A DNA stretch of 64,000 nucleotides, from NCBI GenBank assembly GCA_020632575.1, contig JACKFH010000005.1, positions 186,001-250,000 on the forward strand, in the 5' to 3' direction. The stretch's first letter is position 1. The number at the start of each line of letters is the position of its first letter. This stretch comes from Candidatus Omnitrophota bacterium (GTDB lineage: Bacteria > Hinthialibacterota > Hinthialibacteria > OLB16). Of this stretch, positions 43,499-52,279 are shown piece after piece. The translations under genes and the position numbers were made by a program. The notes under the pieces are model-generated. The model was not told the DNA's origin and searched no databases. It saw nothing but the letters and a program-made list of their open reading frames with translations.

Positions 43499-45196
43499 TC
43501 AAGTGAATAACCCCGCAATCCAAGAGAACAGCCCGATTCGGGCGAAATCGTTGATGAACACGAATAAGAACAAGGGCAACAAGAACGCGAGGCCGATGTA
43601 CTGAATGACTTCGCGAGTCCGAATCGAAAAGGTCCTTCGGCTAATTCCCTCCACGAGGGAGACCACCAAGTGACCGCCATCCAGAATGGGAATCGGAAGC
43701 AAGTTCAGGATCGCAAGGTTGACCTGAAGGAAGGCGCAAAACCACAACAGCCTCCGCAATCCCTCCCGGCCAATCTGGGCGGACATCTGAACAATGGCCA
43801 CAGGACCGCCAATCAGTCGACTGTTGACCGACCCATTGAATAGACCGACTAGGATGTTAACGGTCTCATCCAAGGCGTGGGATACGCCCGCGGCGCCCTC
43901 TTTCAGACTTCCAATCAATCCCTCGGATCGAGTGGGCTGCTTGAAAGTGATACCCAACCGGGCGATCGGAACCTCTTTGGCGGTCTTCTTCCCGATGGTG
44001 CTCGGAAAGGGAGTCATGAGGACATCGGGTTTGATTTTCTTGGTGATCAGTTCATCCGAATCGGGATTCTTCCAGGTCAGCTCGACTGGAATTGGCTTGG
44101 GCGGCGCCTCCGGGTTCTTGGGATCCTGTTCGTAGGAAAAGGTGATCACCCGCTGGATATCGTCACGGTTGTTTACGAGTTCCCCATTAATGGCGACGAT
44201 TTTCGCGCCAGATTCGATTCCCGCCTCACGGGCTGGCAATCCTCGGACCGAGGCCGAAACGATCGGGGGAACTTCCGGACTCATGCCCAGTCCGGCCGAA
44301 CCGATGCCGATCTGAGCGATGGTGTTCCCGGTTGCGTCGGTGACGATGGCGGGAGTCAGGGAAGCGGATTTGATCTCTCCGCCGCTCTCCCAAGTGAAGG
44401 TCACTGTCTTCGCGACCGGCTCGCCATTCTTTTCTTCCCAGAGTTTTCGAACATATTGAGTGAAATCGGTCCAGGTATCCGGCTGGTATCCATTCACCGA
44501 GACCACCCGATCGAAGTCTCGCACCCCGAGTTCAAAGGCGGGACCTACCAAATCGACAGCGTTAATGACGAAGACTTTGTCCAATGCCTCATCGGAGATC
44601 GCAAGTTCAAGGGTCTCCTCCGAAGAGCCGCGCTTGATTTTCACCGGGATCGACTCTTCTCCCCGATCGCGCGCCTCCTGGATCGCCTTTTCGAAATCGT
44701 TCCAGACCTTGATCTCGTTCCCTTCCGTGGAAACGAGGACATCCCCAGTCTTGAAACCGGCCTGGTCCGCGATCGAACCCGGAATGACAGTCCCCACGAT
44801 GTCGTAATCGTACTCGGTCCCATAGACAAAGGAGATTCCAAAAAAGATCAAAAAGGCCCCAATGATGTTAAACGCCGGTCCGGCCACCACGATGGGAATG
44901 CGTTTCCAGGGAGATATCGAATAAAACTCATCATCGGCGCCGGTGGTCTCGGAGGGGTTTTCGCCCGCCATTTTCACAAATCCGCCCATGGGGATCCAAG
45001 CGATGACGTATTCCACCCCTTTGTAGTGGAAACTGAAGATCGGATTTCCAAACCCGATTGAGAATTTCTCGACCTTGACTCCGCTCCAAATAGCCAGAAA
45101 GAAGTGGCCGGCTTCGTGGATCAGCACCGCGACGCCGAGCACAAGTACAAAACTAAGACCGTCCAGCAGGACGCTCACAATTGAATCCAGTGACAT
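43499..45196 (-). CDS. rseP: RseP-type site-2 metalloprotease with PDZ domains
   Basis: The 565-residue membrane protease has the zinc motif HEAGH at 27-31 in the first helix and LPIPILDGGH with the third ligand Asp near the C-terminus. Between them are two PDZ domains (GSIADQAGFKTGDVLVSTEG and PAREAGIESGAKIVAINGE). WIPMGGFVKMAGE is the membrane-reentrant loop. It cuts anti-sigma or other single-pass proteins after a site-1 cut, as in envelope stress signalling, and may also clear signal peptides. At 565 residues it is longer than E. coli RseP (about 450), with the extra length around and between the PDZ domains. AGGAG lies 5 nt before the ATG. An upstream in-frame extension lacks support. 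Confidence 0.93.
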   Translation of the reverse strand: MSLDSIVSVLLDGLSFVLVLGVAVLIHEAGHFFLAIWSGVKVEKFSIGFGNPIFSFHYKGVEYVIAWIPMGGFVKMAGENPSETTGADDEFYSISPWKRIPIVVAGPAFNIIGAFLIFFGISFVYGTEYDYDIVGTVIPGSIADQAGFKTGDVLVSTEGNEIKVWNDFEKAIQEARDRGEESIPVKIKRGSSEETLELAISDEALDKVFVINAVDLVGPAFELGVRDFDRVVSVNGYQPDTWTDFTQYVRKLWEEKNGEPVAKTVTFTWESGGEIKSASLTPAIVTDATGNTIAQIGIGSAGLGMSPEVPPIVSASVRGLPAREAGIESGAKIVAINGELVNNRDDIQRVITFSYEQDPKNPEAPPKPIPVELTWKNPDSDELITKKIKPDVLMTPFPSTIGKKTAKEVPIARLGITFKQPTRSEGLIGSLKEGAAGVSHALDETVNILVGLFNGSVNSRLIGGPVAIVQMSAQIGREGLRRLLWFCAFLQVNLAILNLLPIPILDGGHLVVSLVEGISRRTFSIRTREVIQYIGLAFLLPLFLFVFINDFARIGLFSWIAGLFT

Positions 45197-45345
45197 CGTT
45201 TCTCCTGAATGAATGCTAATTCGCTGCCTGCTCTCGGCGGGCCTTCGTATTGGATGCCCACCGGCCACCTTCAGGCGGTCCCGCGATAGCGCGAGAACCT
45301 CGGGGACAAAAGTCCCCCATTCCCAGGCAATTGGGCAACCTGTTG

Positions 45346-45374
45346 ATTATGGTGAGGGGTCGATAGGGTGTCAA
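45346..45374 (-). promoter_or_regulatory. rseP: Promoter of the rseP-proS operon
   Basis: On the minus strand TTGACA (45374-45369) is a perfect -35 and CATAAT (45351-45346) a five-of-six -10, separated by exactly 17 bp. The 5' leader would be about 150 nt and contains a GGGGGAC..GTCCCC hairpin near 45302-45318. On the plus strand a second TTGACA at 45415-45420 may belong to the divergent gene at 45450, without a clear -10. Confidence 0.7.
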
Positions 45375-45449
45375 CGGAAGTCTCGGTGGGAGGGAAGCGA
45401 GGCCCCAACTTTGCTTGACAAATAACACTGTACTACATAACCTCTTTCT

Positions 45450-46751
45450 GTGTCCATTTCGATCTCATTCCGATCGCTCAATCTCCTGGGCGGCCTGATC
45501 CTTCATGGCCTTCTCAGCTCCTTGTTCTTCGTTGTTTTCATCGCGATTCTTATCCTCTCCTGGCCGTCGGAAATTGAGAACGACCGACTCGATGTCGACC
45601 GAGTCCTGGCGCACGTTCATGGCTTGAAAGCCAGTCTTCATCACGAGCGCGCGATGGAGCGGATGCAAGGAATCTTTCCCGAGGGGGCCTGTTTCACAGT
45701 CACCCTTTACGGTTTGGCCTGGGCCAACATCGCTCCTCATGTCGAGGGCGAGGCGCGTCAAGAGGCCATGGAGGAGATCCGGTTCGCATTGGATTGTCAG
45801 ACATCTCGGAAGGCGGTCGCCCCGTTTCTGGACACCGAGGTGCGTCGCGGCGTCTTTTGGCTGGGACAGCGGAATCTGCTCATCGCCAAGTATCTGTCGC
45901 TTCTAGAAGAGATTCTTCCCGAGGATCTTCGAGAGGAGTTCAAAACCAATTCCGCCGAGCTGGTCATGCAATACTTGATCAGCCCGACTCGTCACCTCGA
46001 TTCCTACTCGGGCATGTGTTGGCCGACCGATAACATGGCGGCTTTCGCCTCGCTGAACCTTCATGACGAGCTCCGCGGGACCGACTACTCCACTGTTTAT
46101 GAAGAATGGAAGGAATGGACGCTCAATCACCTTGACCCGAAATCCCACATGCCCGCAGGCGAGTTGGACAGCGAATCTGGTGATTTCCGTCAACCCGCCC
46201 GGGGATGTGCAAATTCCTGGATGATCGCGATCATGAGCGGGTTCGATGAACAATTTGCACGCGATCTTTACGAACGCTATTTGGAAAGTTTTGGCATCCA
46301 ACGACTTGGCTATCGTATGTTCCGGGAATGGCCGAAGGGGCTCGACGATCTCGGAGGAGACATCGATTCGGGACCGGTCATCTGGCAAGCCGGAGTGACC
46401 GCGACGGGTGTGGGCTTGGCCGCCGCGCGTAGCCAGGGGGATGGACGCACGGAAGCCGATATCCGCGATTTGACTCGACTATTCGGGATTCCCCTCCGAG
46501 GAACCTTCGAGGGACATTCGACGGTCGAATACCTCTTTGGAATGCTGCCGGTCGGGGACGCGTTCCTGGCCTGGGCGTACAGCATTGAGAGGCCGGAGGA
46601 GATGTTCACTGAGATTCCGGGCAGGGTCGACCGTCTCCGAAACAGGTGGCTTTGGATGGCGATTGTCCTATTCCTTACGGTGCTGGTTCCGGTTCAGGGC
46701 GTCTATTTCATCCGGAAGGGGTGGCGGAAGCTTCAGCGGTTAGACGTCTAA
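45450..46751 (+). CDS. Membrane protein of unknown function with two terminal TM helices
   Basis: I cannot assign a family. The 433-residue product has one membrane helix near the N-terminus (about 15-37, LILHGLLSSLFFVVFIAILIL) and one near the C-terminus (about 400-420, WLWMAIVLFLTVLVPVQGVYF). The intervening 360 residues are soluble, presumably periplasmic, and rich in helices with Trp and aromatic residues. They carry motifs such as SGMCWPTDNMAAFASL, FRQPARGCANSWM, DSGPVIWQAGVTATGVGLAAA and STVEYLFGMLPVGDAFLAW. The pattern of paired helices with Gly/aromatic loops resembles (alpha/alpha) barrel enzymes (linalool dehydratase-isomerase or glucosidase-like folds), which is only an impression. 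The start is a GTG without a visible ribosome site. A MITE-like repeat begins at its stop codon. Confidence 0.65.
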   Translation: MSISISFRSLNLLGGLILHGLLSSLFFVVFIAILILSWPSEIENDRLDVDRVLAHVHGLKASLHHERAMERMQGIFPEGACFTVTLYGLAWANIAPHVEGEARQEAMEEIRFALDCQTSRKAVAPFLDTEVRRGVFWLGQRNLLIAKYLSLLEEILPEDLREEFKTNSAELVMQYLISPTRHLDSYSGMCWPTDNMAAFASLNLHDELRGTDYSTVYEEWKEWTLNHLDPKSHMPAGELDSESGDFRQPARGCANSWMIAIMSGFDEQFARDLYERYLESFGIQRLGYRMFREWPKGLDDLGGDIDSGPVIWQAGVTATGVGLAAARSQGDGRTEADIRDLTRLFGIPLRGTFEGHSTVEYLFGMLPVGDAFLAWAYSIERPEEMFTEIPGRVDRLRNRWLWMAIVLFLTVLVPVQGVYFIRKGWRKLQRLDV

Positions 46752-46917
46752 GAGGGTGTTTGAAAAGTGGGTCCGGGATTATGAACCGGAACGCCGTGGG
46801 AGCGGCTTCCAGCCGCGAAAGGGAGGGAAGCTCGGTGGATTCCGAAGATCCGGTTATCGCGGCTGGAAGCCGCTCCCACGGTATTAACATTCGCTTTGGC
46901 GCTTTTCAAACACCCTC
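46752..46917. mobile_element. MITE-like palindromic element with nested inverted repeats
   Basis: The ends are GAGGGTGTTTGAAAAG and its inverse CTTTTCAAACACCCTC. Inside lies a second perfect inverted repeat of 25 bp (46794-46818 and 46857-46881), starting CCGTGGGAGCGGC. Each 25-bp arm itself contains the hairpin GCGGCT-TCC-AGCCGC. The element (166 bp) is flanked by TAA on both sides. The left TAA is the stop codon of the preceding gene, so the flanks look like a 3-bp target-site duplication. There is no room for a transposase. Confidence 0.7.
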
Positions 46918-47012
46918 TAAGTCCATTTCACAATGGACTCACCCCTGCCCAGGGCTCGCGGAACCCACGGGGGCTTTTTCCACCTTCCTCGGGCCACTAA
47001 GATCCTCCCCCT

Positions 47013-48029
47013 ATGACTTGGACCGATCTCGCTGACAAATCCCTGCGCGAGGGAAGCATCTCCCGTGAGGAGGCGCTCTCCGTTTTGAACTCAACGGACG
47101 CGGAACTCTTGGAGGTTCTCGCCGCCGCATTCCGTGTCCGCTCCCATTTTCATGGGAACAAGGTGCGGGTGCATGTGCTTCAGAACGCGAAAAGCGGGGT
47201 CTGTCCGGAGGATTGCTCCTTCTGCAGCCAGGCGGCGCAATATCACTCGCCGGTTCCTCAGTACGGAATTCAGACTGTCGAGGAATTGGTCGAGGGGGCG
47301 CGGAAGGCGCATGAGATGGGTGCGGTCACTTATTGCATGGTGACCAGCACGCGCGGCCCCTCGGCGAAAGAGGTCGAGCGGATCTGCGAGGCGACACGGA
47401 TCATCAAGTCCGAGACGCCGCTCAAAGTCTGCGCGTCTTTGGGTCTCCTCCTGGGAGACCAGGCCTCGACTCTTCGCTCGGCTGGCGTCGATCGATATAA
47501 CCACAACCTAGAAACCTCCGAAGAGTTTTATCCCTCGGTTTGCACCAGTCACACTTTCCAGGACCGACTCAACACAATCCGTTCGGCGAAGGCGGCGGGA
47601 ATGGAGGCCTGCGCGGGGGGCATCGTTGGTATGGGGGAAACTCCGGAGGATCGCGTTGAACTTGCCTTGTCGCTCCGCGAGTTGGAGGTCGAATCGGTCC
47701 CAGTCAATTTTCTGAACGCACGGCCCAACACCCCCTTCGAAAAGGTTCCTCAGCTGAGTCCAACCGACTGCCTCCGAAGCCTCGCCATGTTTCGATTCAC
47801 GAACCCCTCGGCGGATGTTCGCGCGGCGGGCGGGAGAGAGATCTGTCTGAGCCATCTCCAACCTTTTGCCCTGTATCCCGCTAATTCGATTTTCACCAAC
47901 GGTTATCTGACCACGCCCGGGCAGGAGCCCTCGGCGGATTGGGAGATGATCGTCCAAGCGGGTTTTGTCCCGGTCGTTGCCGGCGCGGAGGGCGCTCCGG
48001 CCGAGCAAGAAAAACTGCTGATCGATTGA
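47013..48029 (+). CDS. bioB: Biotin synthase
   Basis: This 338-residue radical SAM enzyme inserts sulfur into dethiobiotin. The SAM-cluster cysteines are Cys64, Cys68 and Cys71 in CPEDCSFC. The [2Fe-2S]-cluster positions lie in TYCMVTSTR and LKVCASLG, and further family blocks are YNHNLETSEEFYP, GMEACAGGIVGMGET and NFLNARPNTPFE. Length and motifs are those of an active enzyme. No other biotin gene is adjacent. The MITE-like element and about 95 bp precede it, with no clear promoter seen. It is followed 22 bp later by the PVC-type heme protein gene. Confidence 0.96.
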   Translation: MTWTDLADKSLREGSISREEALSVLNSTDAELLEVLAAAFRVRSHFHGNKVRVHVLQNAKSGVCPEDCSFCSQAAQYHSPVPQYGIQTVEELVEGARKAHEMGAVTYCMVTSTRGPSAKEVERICEATRIIKSETPLKVCASLGLLLGDQASTLRSAGVDRYNHNLETSEEFYPSVCTSHTFQDRLNTIRSAKAAGMEACAGGIVGMGETPEDRVELALSLRELEVESVPVNFLNARPNTPFEKVPQLSPTDCLRSLAMFRFTNPSADVRAAGGREICLSHLQPFALYPANSIFTNGYLTTPGQEPSADWEMIVQAGFVPVVAGAEGAPAEQEKLLID

Positions 48030-48051
48030 CCTCATTGAGGGAGGATGGAGG

Positions 48052-51000
48052 ATGTCTGACTACCGCTCGGGCGCGCTGGTTCTCGCGCTGGCTACGCTCT
48101 GCTTGGGCGCCCATTTGGCAAACTCGGTCGATTCCGAACCGGACCCGATTCAAATCCTTTTTCTCGGCGACCAAAACCATCACTTCCCCGCGCAACGCTG
48201 GAAGGTGATCGAACCCGTCCTGAAAGCGGCCGGGATCGAGGGGACCTACACCGAGGACCATGACATCTGGACCGACCCCGAACTCTCCGATTACGACGGA
48301 GTTCTCATCTACCACAACGTCAATGAACTCACTCCAGAGCAGGAAAAGGGACTGCTTCAATACGTCGAAAACGGCGGGGGTCTCATTCCCGTCCATTGCG
48401 CCTCGGCCTGCTATGGGAACAGCGACGCCTACATCGACCTGATCGGAGGCCGTTTCAAGTCTCACGGCGCCGAGGAGTTTCGAGCCAAAATCATCGATGC
48501 CCAACACCCGGCGATGAGGGGCCTCGAATCCTTTTCGAGTTGGGACGAAACCTATGTTCACGACCGCCTTGCTCACGACAATCGAGTCCTCATGGTTCGG
48601 CCCGATGGGCGACGCTACGAGCCCTACACTTGGGTCCGCCAACACGGAAAAGGCAAAATTTTTTACACCGCGCTTGGTCATGATTTCCGAACTTGGGAAC
48701 ACCCAGGATTTCAAAAGCTATTGGTCAACGGAATCCAATGGGCGACCGGTCGCTTGAAATCCGAACTTCTTCCGGTGGCAAAAATTCCCGCCGCCCAGCC
48801 CTCACGTGAGAACGAGATTCCGGTTCCGCTTTCGGCAGAAGAATCCATGAAGCGGATGCATCTGCCCGAAGGGTTCCGGGTCGAGCTCTTCGCATCCGAG
48901 CCGGACATCATCAAACCGATCGCGATGGCCTTTGACGCTCGCGGTCGATTGTGGGTGGCCGAGTCGATCGATTATCCGAACTGGGTGCTGACCGAGGAGG
49001 AGGGAAACGACCGGATCAAAATCTGCGAGGACACCGACGGTGATGGGAAGGCCGACAAGTTCACGGTCTTCGCGGACGGCCTCAACATCCCCACCGGCCT
49101 GCAGTTCGCGAATGGCGGAGTCGTGGTCGCCTGCGCACCGGACATTCTTTTTCTTAAAGACTTGGATGGCGATGACCGGGCTGACGAAAGAAAGGTTCTA
49201 TTCACCGGCTTCCTCAAGGGGGACACCCACGCGGTCCACAGCAATTTCACCCTCGGCCTCGACAACTGGATCTGGGCGACTATCGGCTATACAGGCGCGA
49301 AGATTCCATTGGGAGATCGAATGATCGATCTCCGCCTGGGGATCTTCCGGTTTAAACCGGATGGGTCTGACCTCGAGAAAATCACAACCACTTCGAATAA
49401 CACCTGGGGACTCGGCCTCAGCGAGGAAGGAAATTGTTTTGCCTCGACCGCGAACAACGAGCACAGCGTTTACATGGGGATACCGACCCGATACTACGAT
49501 CAGGTTCATGGATGGCATGGCAACGGTTCCACCGGGATCGCTGATAGCGAGTACTTTCACGCCATCGCGAAATACCGTCAGTGGGATTTCCACGGAAAGT
49601 TCACCGCCGCCTCGGGACACAACCTCTACACGGCCCGCCATTTCCCAAAAGAGTACTGGAACCAAACCGCCTTCATCTGCGCCCCAACCGGACACTTGAT
49701 CAAGACCGGATTGCTAGAGCAGGTCGGCAGCCATTTCCGAACGAACGACGGATTCAATTTAATGGCGAGCGAGGACGAATGGACGGCGCCGATCTACGCC
49801 TATGTCGGCCCCGATGGCGCGGTCTGGTTCGCCGATTGGTACAACTACATTGTTCAGCACAACCCAACCCCAAAGGGTTTCGAGACGGGACAAGGTAACG
49901 CTTACATCACGCCCTCACGGGACAAGACTCACGGTAGAATCTATCGCATTGTCTATGAGGGCGATGACGGGGGACCGCTCCAGCCAATCCATCGAAACCT
50001 CGAAGAGGCGACCTCAAAAGAGTTGGTGGAGACGCTCACGGATTCCAACCTACTTTGGCGAATGCATGCGCAACGACTTTTGGTTGAACGCGGCGACGAC
50101 TCGGTGATTCCCGCCCTGATGGAATTGGTTGAGGACTATTCGGTCGATGAAGTCGGCCTCAATGTCGGAGCGATCCATGCTCTGAGAACTCTCGAGGGAC
50201 TTGGGGCTTTCAAGGGAGGGAAAGGGGCGGACCTCCTCAAGATCGCCCTGGCTCATCCCTCCTCCGGAGTTCGTCAAAATGCGCTCCAGGTTTTGCCTTC
50301 AACCGATGTTTCAGTCGAGGCGATTCTCTCTTCCGGTTCGCTCGAGGATGAAGACGCTCTTGTCCGTAAAGCCGCCTTGCTCGCACTGGCGGACATGCCT
50401 GCCTTCAAACGTGCGGGCGAGAAGGTTTACGAAATTCTCCAGTTGACGAAAAACGCCGAGGATCGATGGATTCCGGAGGCCGCCATCGCCGCCGCCGCTC
50501 GTCATGACGAGGGGTTTTTGGCGGCCGCACTTGCCGACCAGACTGATTTGAGCGAGGAGGCCGAAGCGGACTCGCCATCTGAAAACCTCATCGCCGATCC
50601 GTCCTTCGAAGCGGCAGAGAGCGGCGGACTGGTCGGATGGAAAGAGGTGACCTACAGCGGGGCAGCCGAGTTCTCGGTTTCCAGCCTATCGCGGACGGGC
50701 AGCCAATCGCTTCAAATATCATCTGTTCATGGAGCCGACGCGGGGTGGTACACGGAATTCGAGGTTGAACCGAATTCCACCTACAGGCTCTCCGGGTGGA
50801 TCAAGACTCAAGGTGTTCAAAACGGAGGCGGCGGCAAGGGCGCACTTCTCAATGTTCACAACCTCCAGCAATTCAAGACTCAGGCGGTGGCGGGCGATTC
50901 CGGTTGGACTGAAGTCGAGACAAACCTCGAAACCGGAAGCGCCACGAAGGTCGGAATCAACTGCCTGTTCGGCGGCTGGGGCCAATCGACCGGAACCGCA

Positions 51001-52251
51001 TGGTTCGACGATCTCCGCCTGGAGAAAGTCTCGGGAGAAGAAAATTTGCCGATCAACCGTGCGGTTGAGGTGGTCACCGCGCACTATGCTCATCGCGGCC
51101 CCACCAATTCAATTCTCTCCCTCCTTCAACGAATCCCTCAGACTTCGGAGGACTTTTCTCAGTCCTTTCTGACCGGTCTGGCTATGGGATGGCCGCAAGG
51201 GATGGCCCCGAATCTGAAACAAGAAGAATTGAATTCGATATCACAACTGATCGGAAGGCTTTCACTCGAAGGGCAGGTTCGTTTGTTCGTGCTCCTAGAC
51301 AAGTGGGGGGTCAAGGATCGGTTCATCTCCGATCTCGACCGTCTCACAAGGATTTTGGAATCTAAGGCGGCCGACACGAATCTCCGAGATGAGGACCGGG
51401 TTCGATCCGCCGAGCTGCTCATGGAAGTCAGCGACACCGCCAAATCGATCGAGGCGTTATCCAAGACCATCTCGACTGTCGAATCGCCCGACTATGTCCG
51501 GGGCGTCCTGAGAGCGCTCGCGACCAGCCAACTCCGGGAAGGGGGGGAGGCGATCCTCTCGGTCTGGCCCGACCTTGGACCTTCGGCTCAGACCACCGCG
51601 CTCGATTCCTTGCTTCGTAGACACGATTGGACGTTGCTCCTCCTGGAGGCATTCGATACGGGCAAGGTTCAGCCGACCCTGCTTTCCCTGGTTCAAAGAA
51701 AGACACTGACCGAACACAAGGATTTGGAGATCTCCTCTCGCGCAAAGGACCTCTATGAATCGACACCGGACTCGGAGACCTCCGCGCAACGGAAAGAAGT
51801 CATGGGAAAAATCCTCGCGATCGCCCCCGGCTCGGGGGATCTCGAACACGGCAAGTCGGTCTTCGAGAAGAACTGCGCGGTCTGCCACACCCTGGATGGA
51901 ACCGGCGGCGAACTCGGGCCGGACCTCACCGGAGTCGGCGCCAACGATCGCTCCGCGATCCTGATGGACATCCTCGATCCGAACCGTTCGGTGGAGGGAG
52001 TTTATTTCCAGTGGCATGTCACCACCGAGGACGATTTCACCTACTCCGGCCGGCTTCTCAACGAAACCGCGAGCGCGGTGGAGATCCTCGAACCCAATGG
52101 CAATCGAAATACAATCCCCAGGAAGGAAATTGTCGACATGCGGATGTCCTCCCTCTCGGTCATGCCGGAGGGTTTCGAACTGCTGCCGGAAGAGGATTTG
52201 GTTTCGTTGGTGGATTACTTGAAGACTCGGGTGGTGGGGGAGTCGGAGTAA
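48052..52251 (+). CDS. PVC-type heme-binding multidomain protein (ThuA - propeller - HEAT - CBM-like - cytochrome c)
   Basis: The 1399-residue secreted protein has these parts in order. A signal peptide (ALVLALATLCLGAHL). A ThuA-like domain (about 35-245: ILFLGDQNHHFP, GVLIYHN, GGGLIPVHCAS). A PVC membrane-bound-dehydrogenase beta-propeller (about 270-640: MHLPEGFRVELFASEPDI, WVAES, FKPDGSDLEKI). HEAT-like helices (about 650-840). A galactose-binding-like CBM module inserted at about 845-1000 (NLIADPSFEAAESGGLVGW to GTAWFDDLRL). More helices. A C-terminal cytochrome c with CAVCH at 1275-1279 and a likely axial Met1371 in SVMPEGF. The family is thought to link sugar oxidation to electron transport, but the substrate is unknown. 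GGAGG lies upstream of the ATG. Confidence 0.93.
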   Translation: MSDYRSGALVLALATLCLGAHLANSVDSEPDPIQILFLGDQNHHFPAQRWKVIEPVLKAAGIEGTYTEDHDIWTDPELSDYDGVLIYHNVNELTPEQEKGLLQYVENGGGLIPVHCASACYGNSDAYIDLIGGRFKSHGAEEFRAKIIDAQHPAMRGLESFSSWDETYVHDRLAHDNRVLMVRPDGRRYEPYTWVRQHGKGKIFYTALGHDFRTWEHPGFQKLLVNGIQWATGRLKSELLPVAKIPAAQPSRENEIPVPLSAEESMKRMHLPEGFRVELFASEPDIIKPIAMAFDARGRLWVAESIDYPNWVLTEEEGNDRIKICEDTDGDGKADKFTVFADGLNIPTGLQFANGGVVVACAPDILFLKDLDGDDRADERKVLFTGFLKGDTHAVHSNFTLGLDNWIWATIGYTGAKIPLGDRMIDLRLGIFRFKPDGSDLEKITTTSNNTWGLGLSEEGNCFASTANNEHSVYMGIPTRYYDQVHGWHGNGSTGIADSEYFHAIAKYRQWDFHGKFTAASGHNLYTARHFPKEYWNQTAFICAPTGHLIKTGLLEQVGSHFRTNDGFNLMASEDEWTAPIYAYVGPDGAVWFADWYNYIVQHNPTPKGFETGQGNAYITPSRDKTHGRIYRIVYEGDDGGPLQPIHRNLEEATSKELVETLTDSNLLWRMHAQRLLVERGDDSVIPALMELVEDYSVDEVGLNVGAIHALRTLEGLGAFKGGKGADLLKIALAHPSSGVRQNALQVLPSTDVSVEAILSSGSLEDEDALVRKAALLALADMPAFKRAGEKVYEILQLTKNAEDRWIPEAAIAAAARHDEGFLAAALADQTDLSEEAEADSPSENLIADPSFEAAESGGLVGWKEVTYSGAAEFSVSSLSRTGSQSLQISSVHGADAGWYTEFEVEPNSTYRLSGWIKTQGVQNGGGGKGALLNVHNLQQFKTQAVAGDSGWTEVETNLETGSATKVGINCLFGGWGQSTGTAWFDDLRLEKVSGEENLPINRAVEVVTAHYAHRGPTNSILSLLQRIPQTSEDFSQSFLTGLAMGWPQGMAPNLKQEELNSISQLIGRLSLEGQVRLFVLLDKWGVKDRFISDLDRLTRILESKAADTNLRDEDRVRSAELLMEVSDTAKSIEALSKTISTVESPDYVRGVLRALATSQLREGGEAILSVWPDLGPSAQTTALDSLLRRHDWTLLLLEAFDTGKVQPTLLSLVQRKTLTEHKDLEISSRAKDLYESTPDSETSAQRKEVMGKILAIAPGSGDLEHGKSVFEKNCAVCHTLDGTGGELGPDLTGVGANDRSAILMDILDPNRSVEGVYFQWHVTTEDDFTYSGRLLNETASAVEILEPNGNRNTIPRKEIVDMRMSSLSVMPEGFELLPEEDLVSLVDYLKTRVVGESE

Positions 52252-52279
52252 GAAGGTTCATCCACATCGCCGGAACGAT

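Noticed and set aside
43877..45061. 394-codon open frame opposite rseP
   Set aside because: The rseP motifs (HEAGH, PDZ, LDGGH) occupy the other strand. The antisense product has no recognisable feature.
45197..45449. Possible structured RNA (6S or SRP-like) between rseP and the divergent gene
   Set aside because: Hairpins are present, but I could not find the conserved SRP tetraloop/asymmetric-loop region or a 6S bubble. Promoters and a leader hairpin explain the region.
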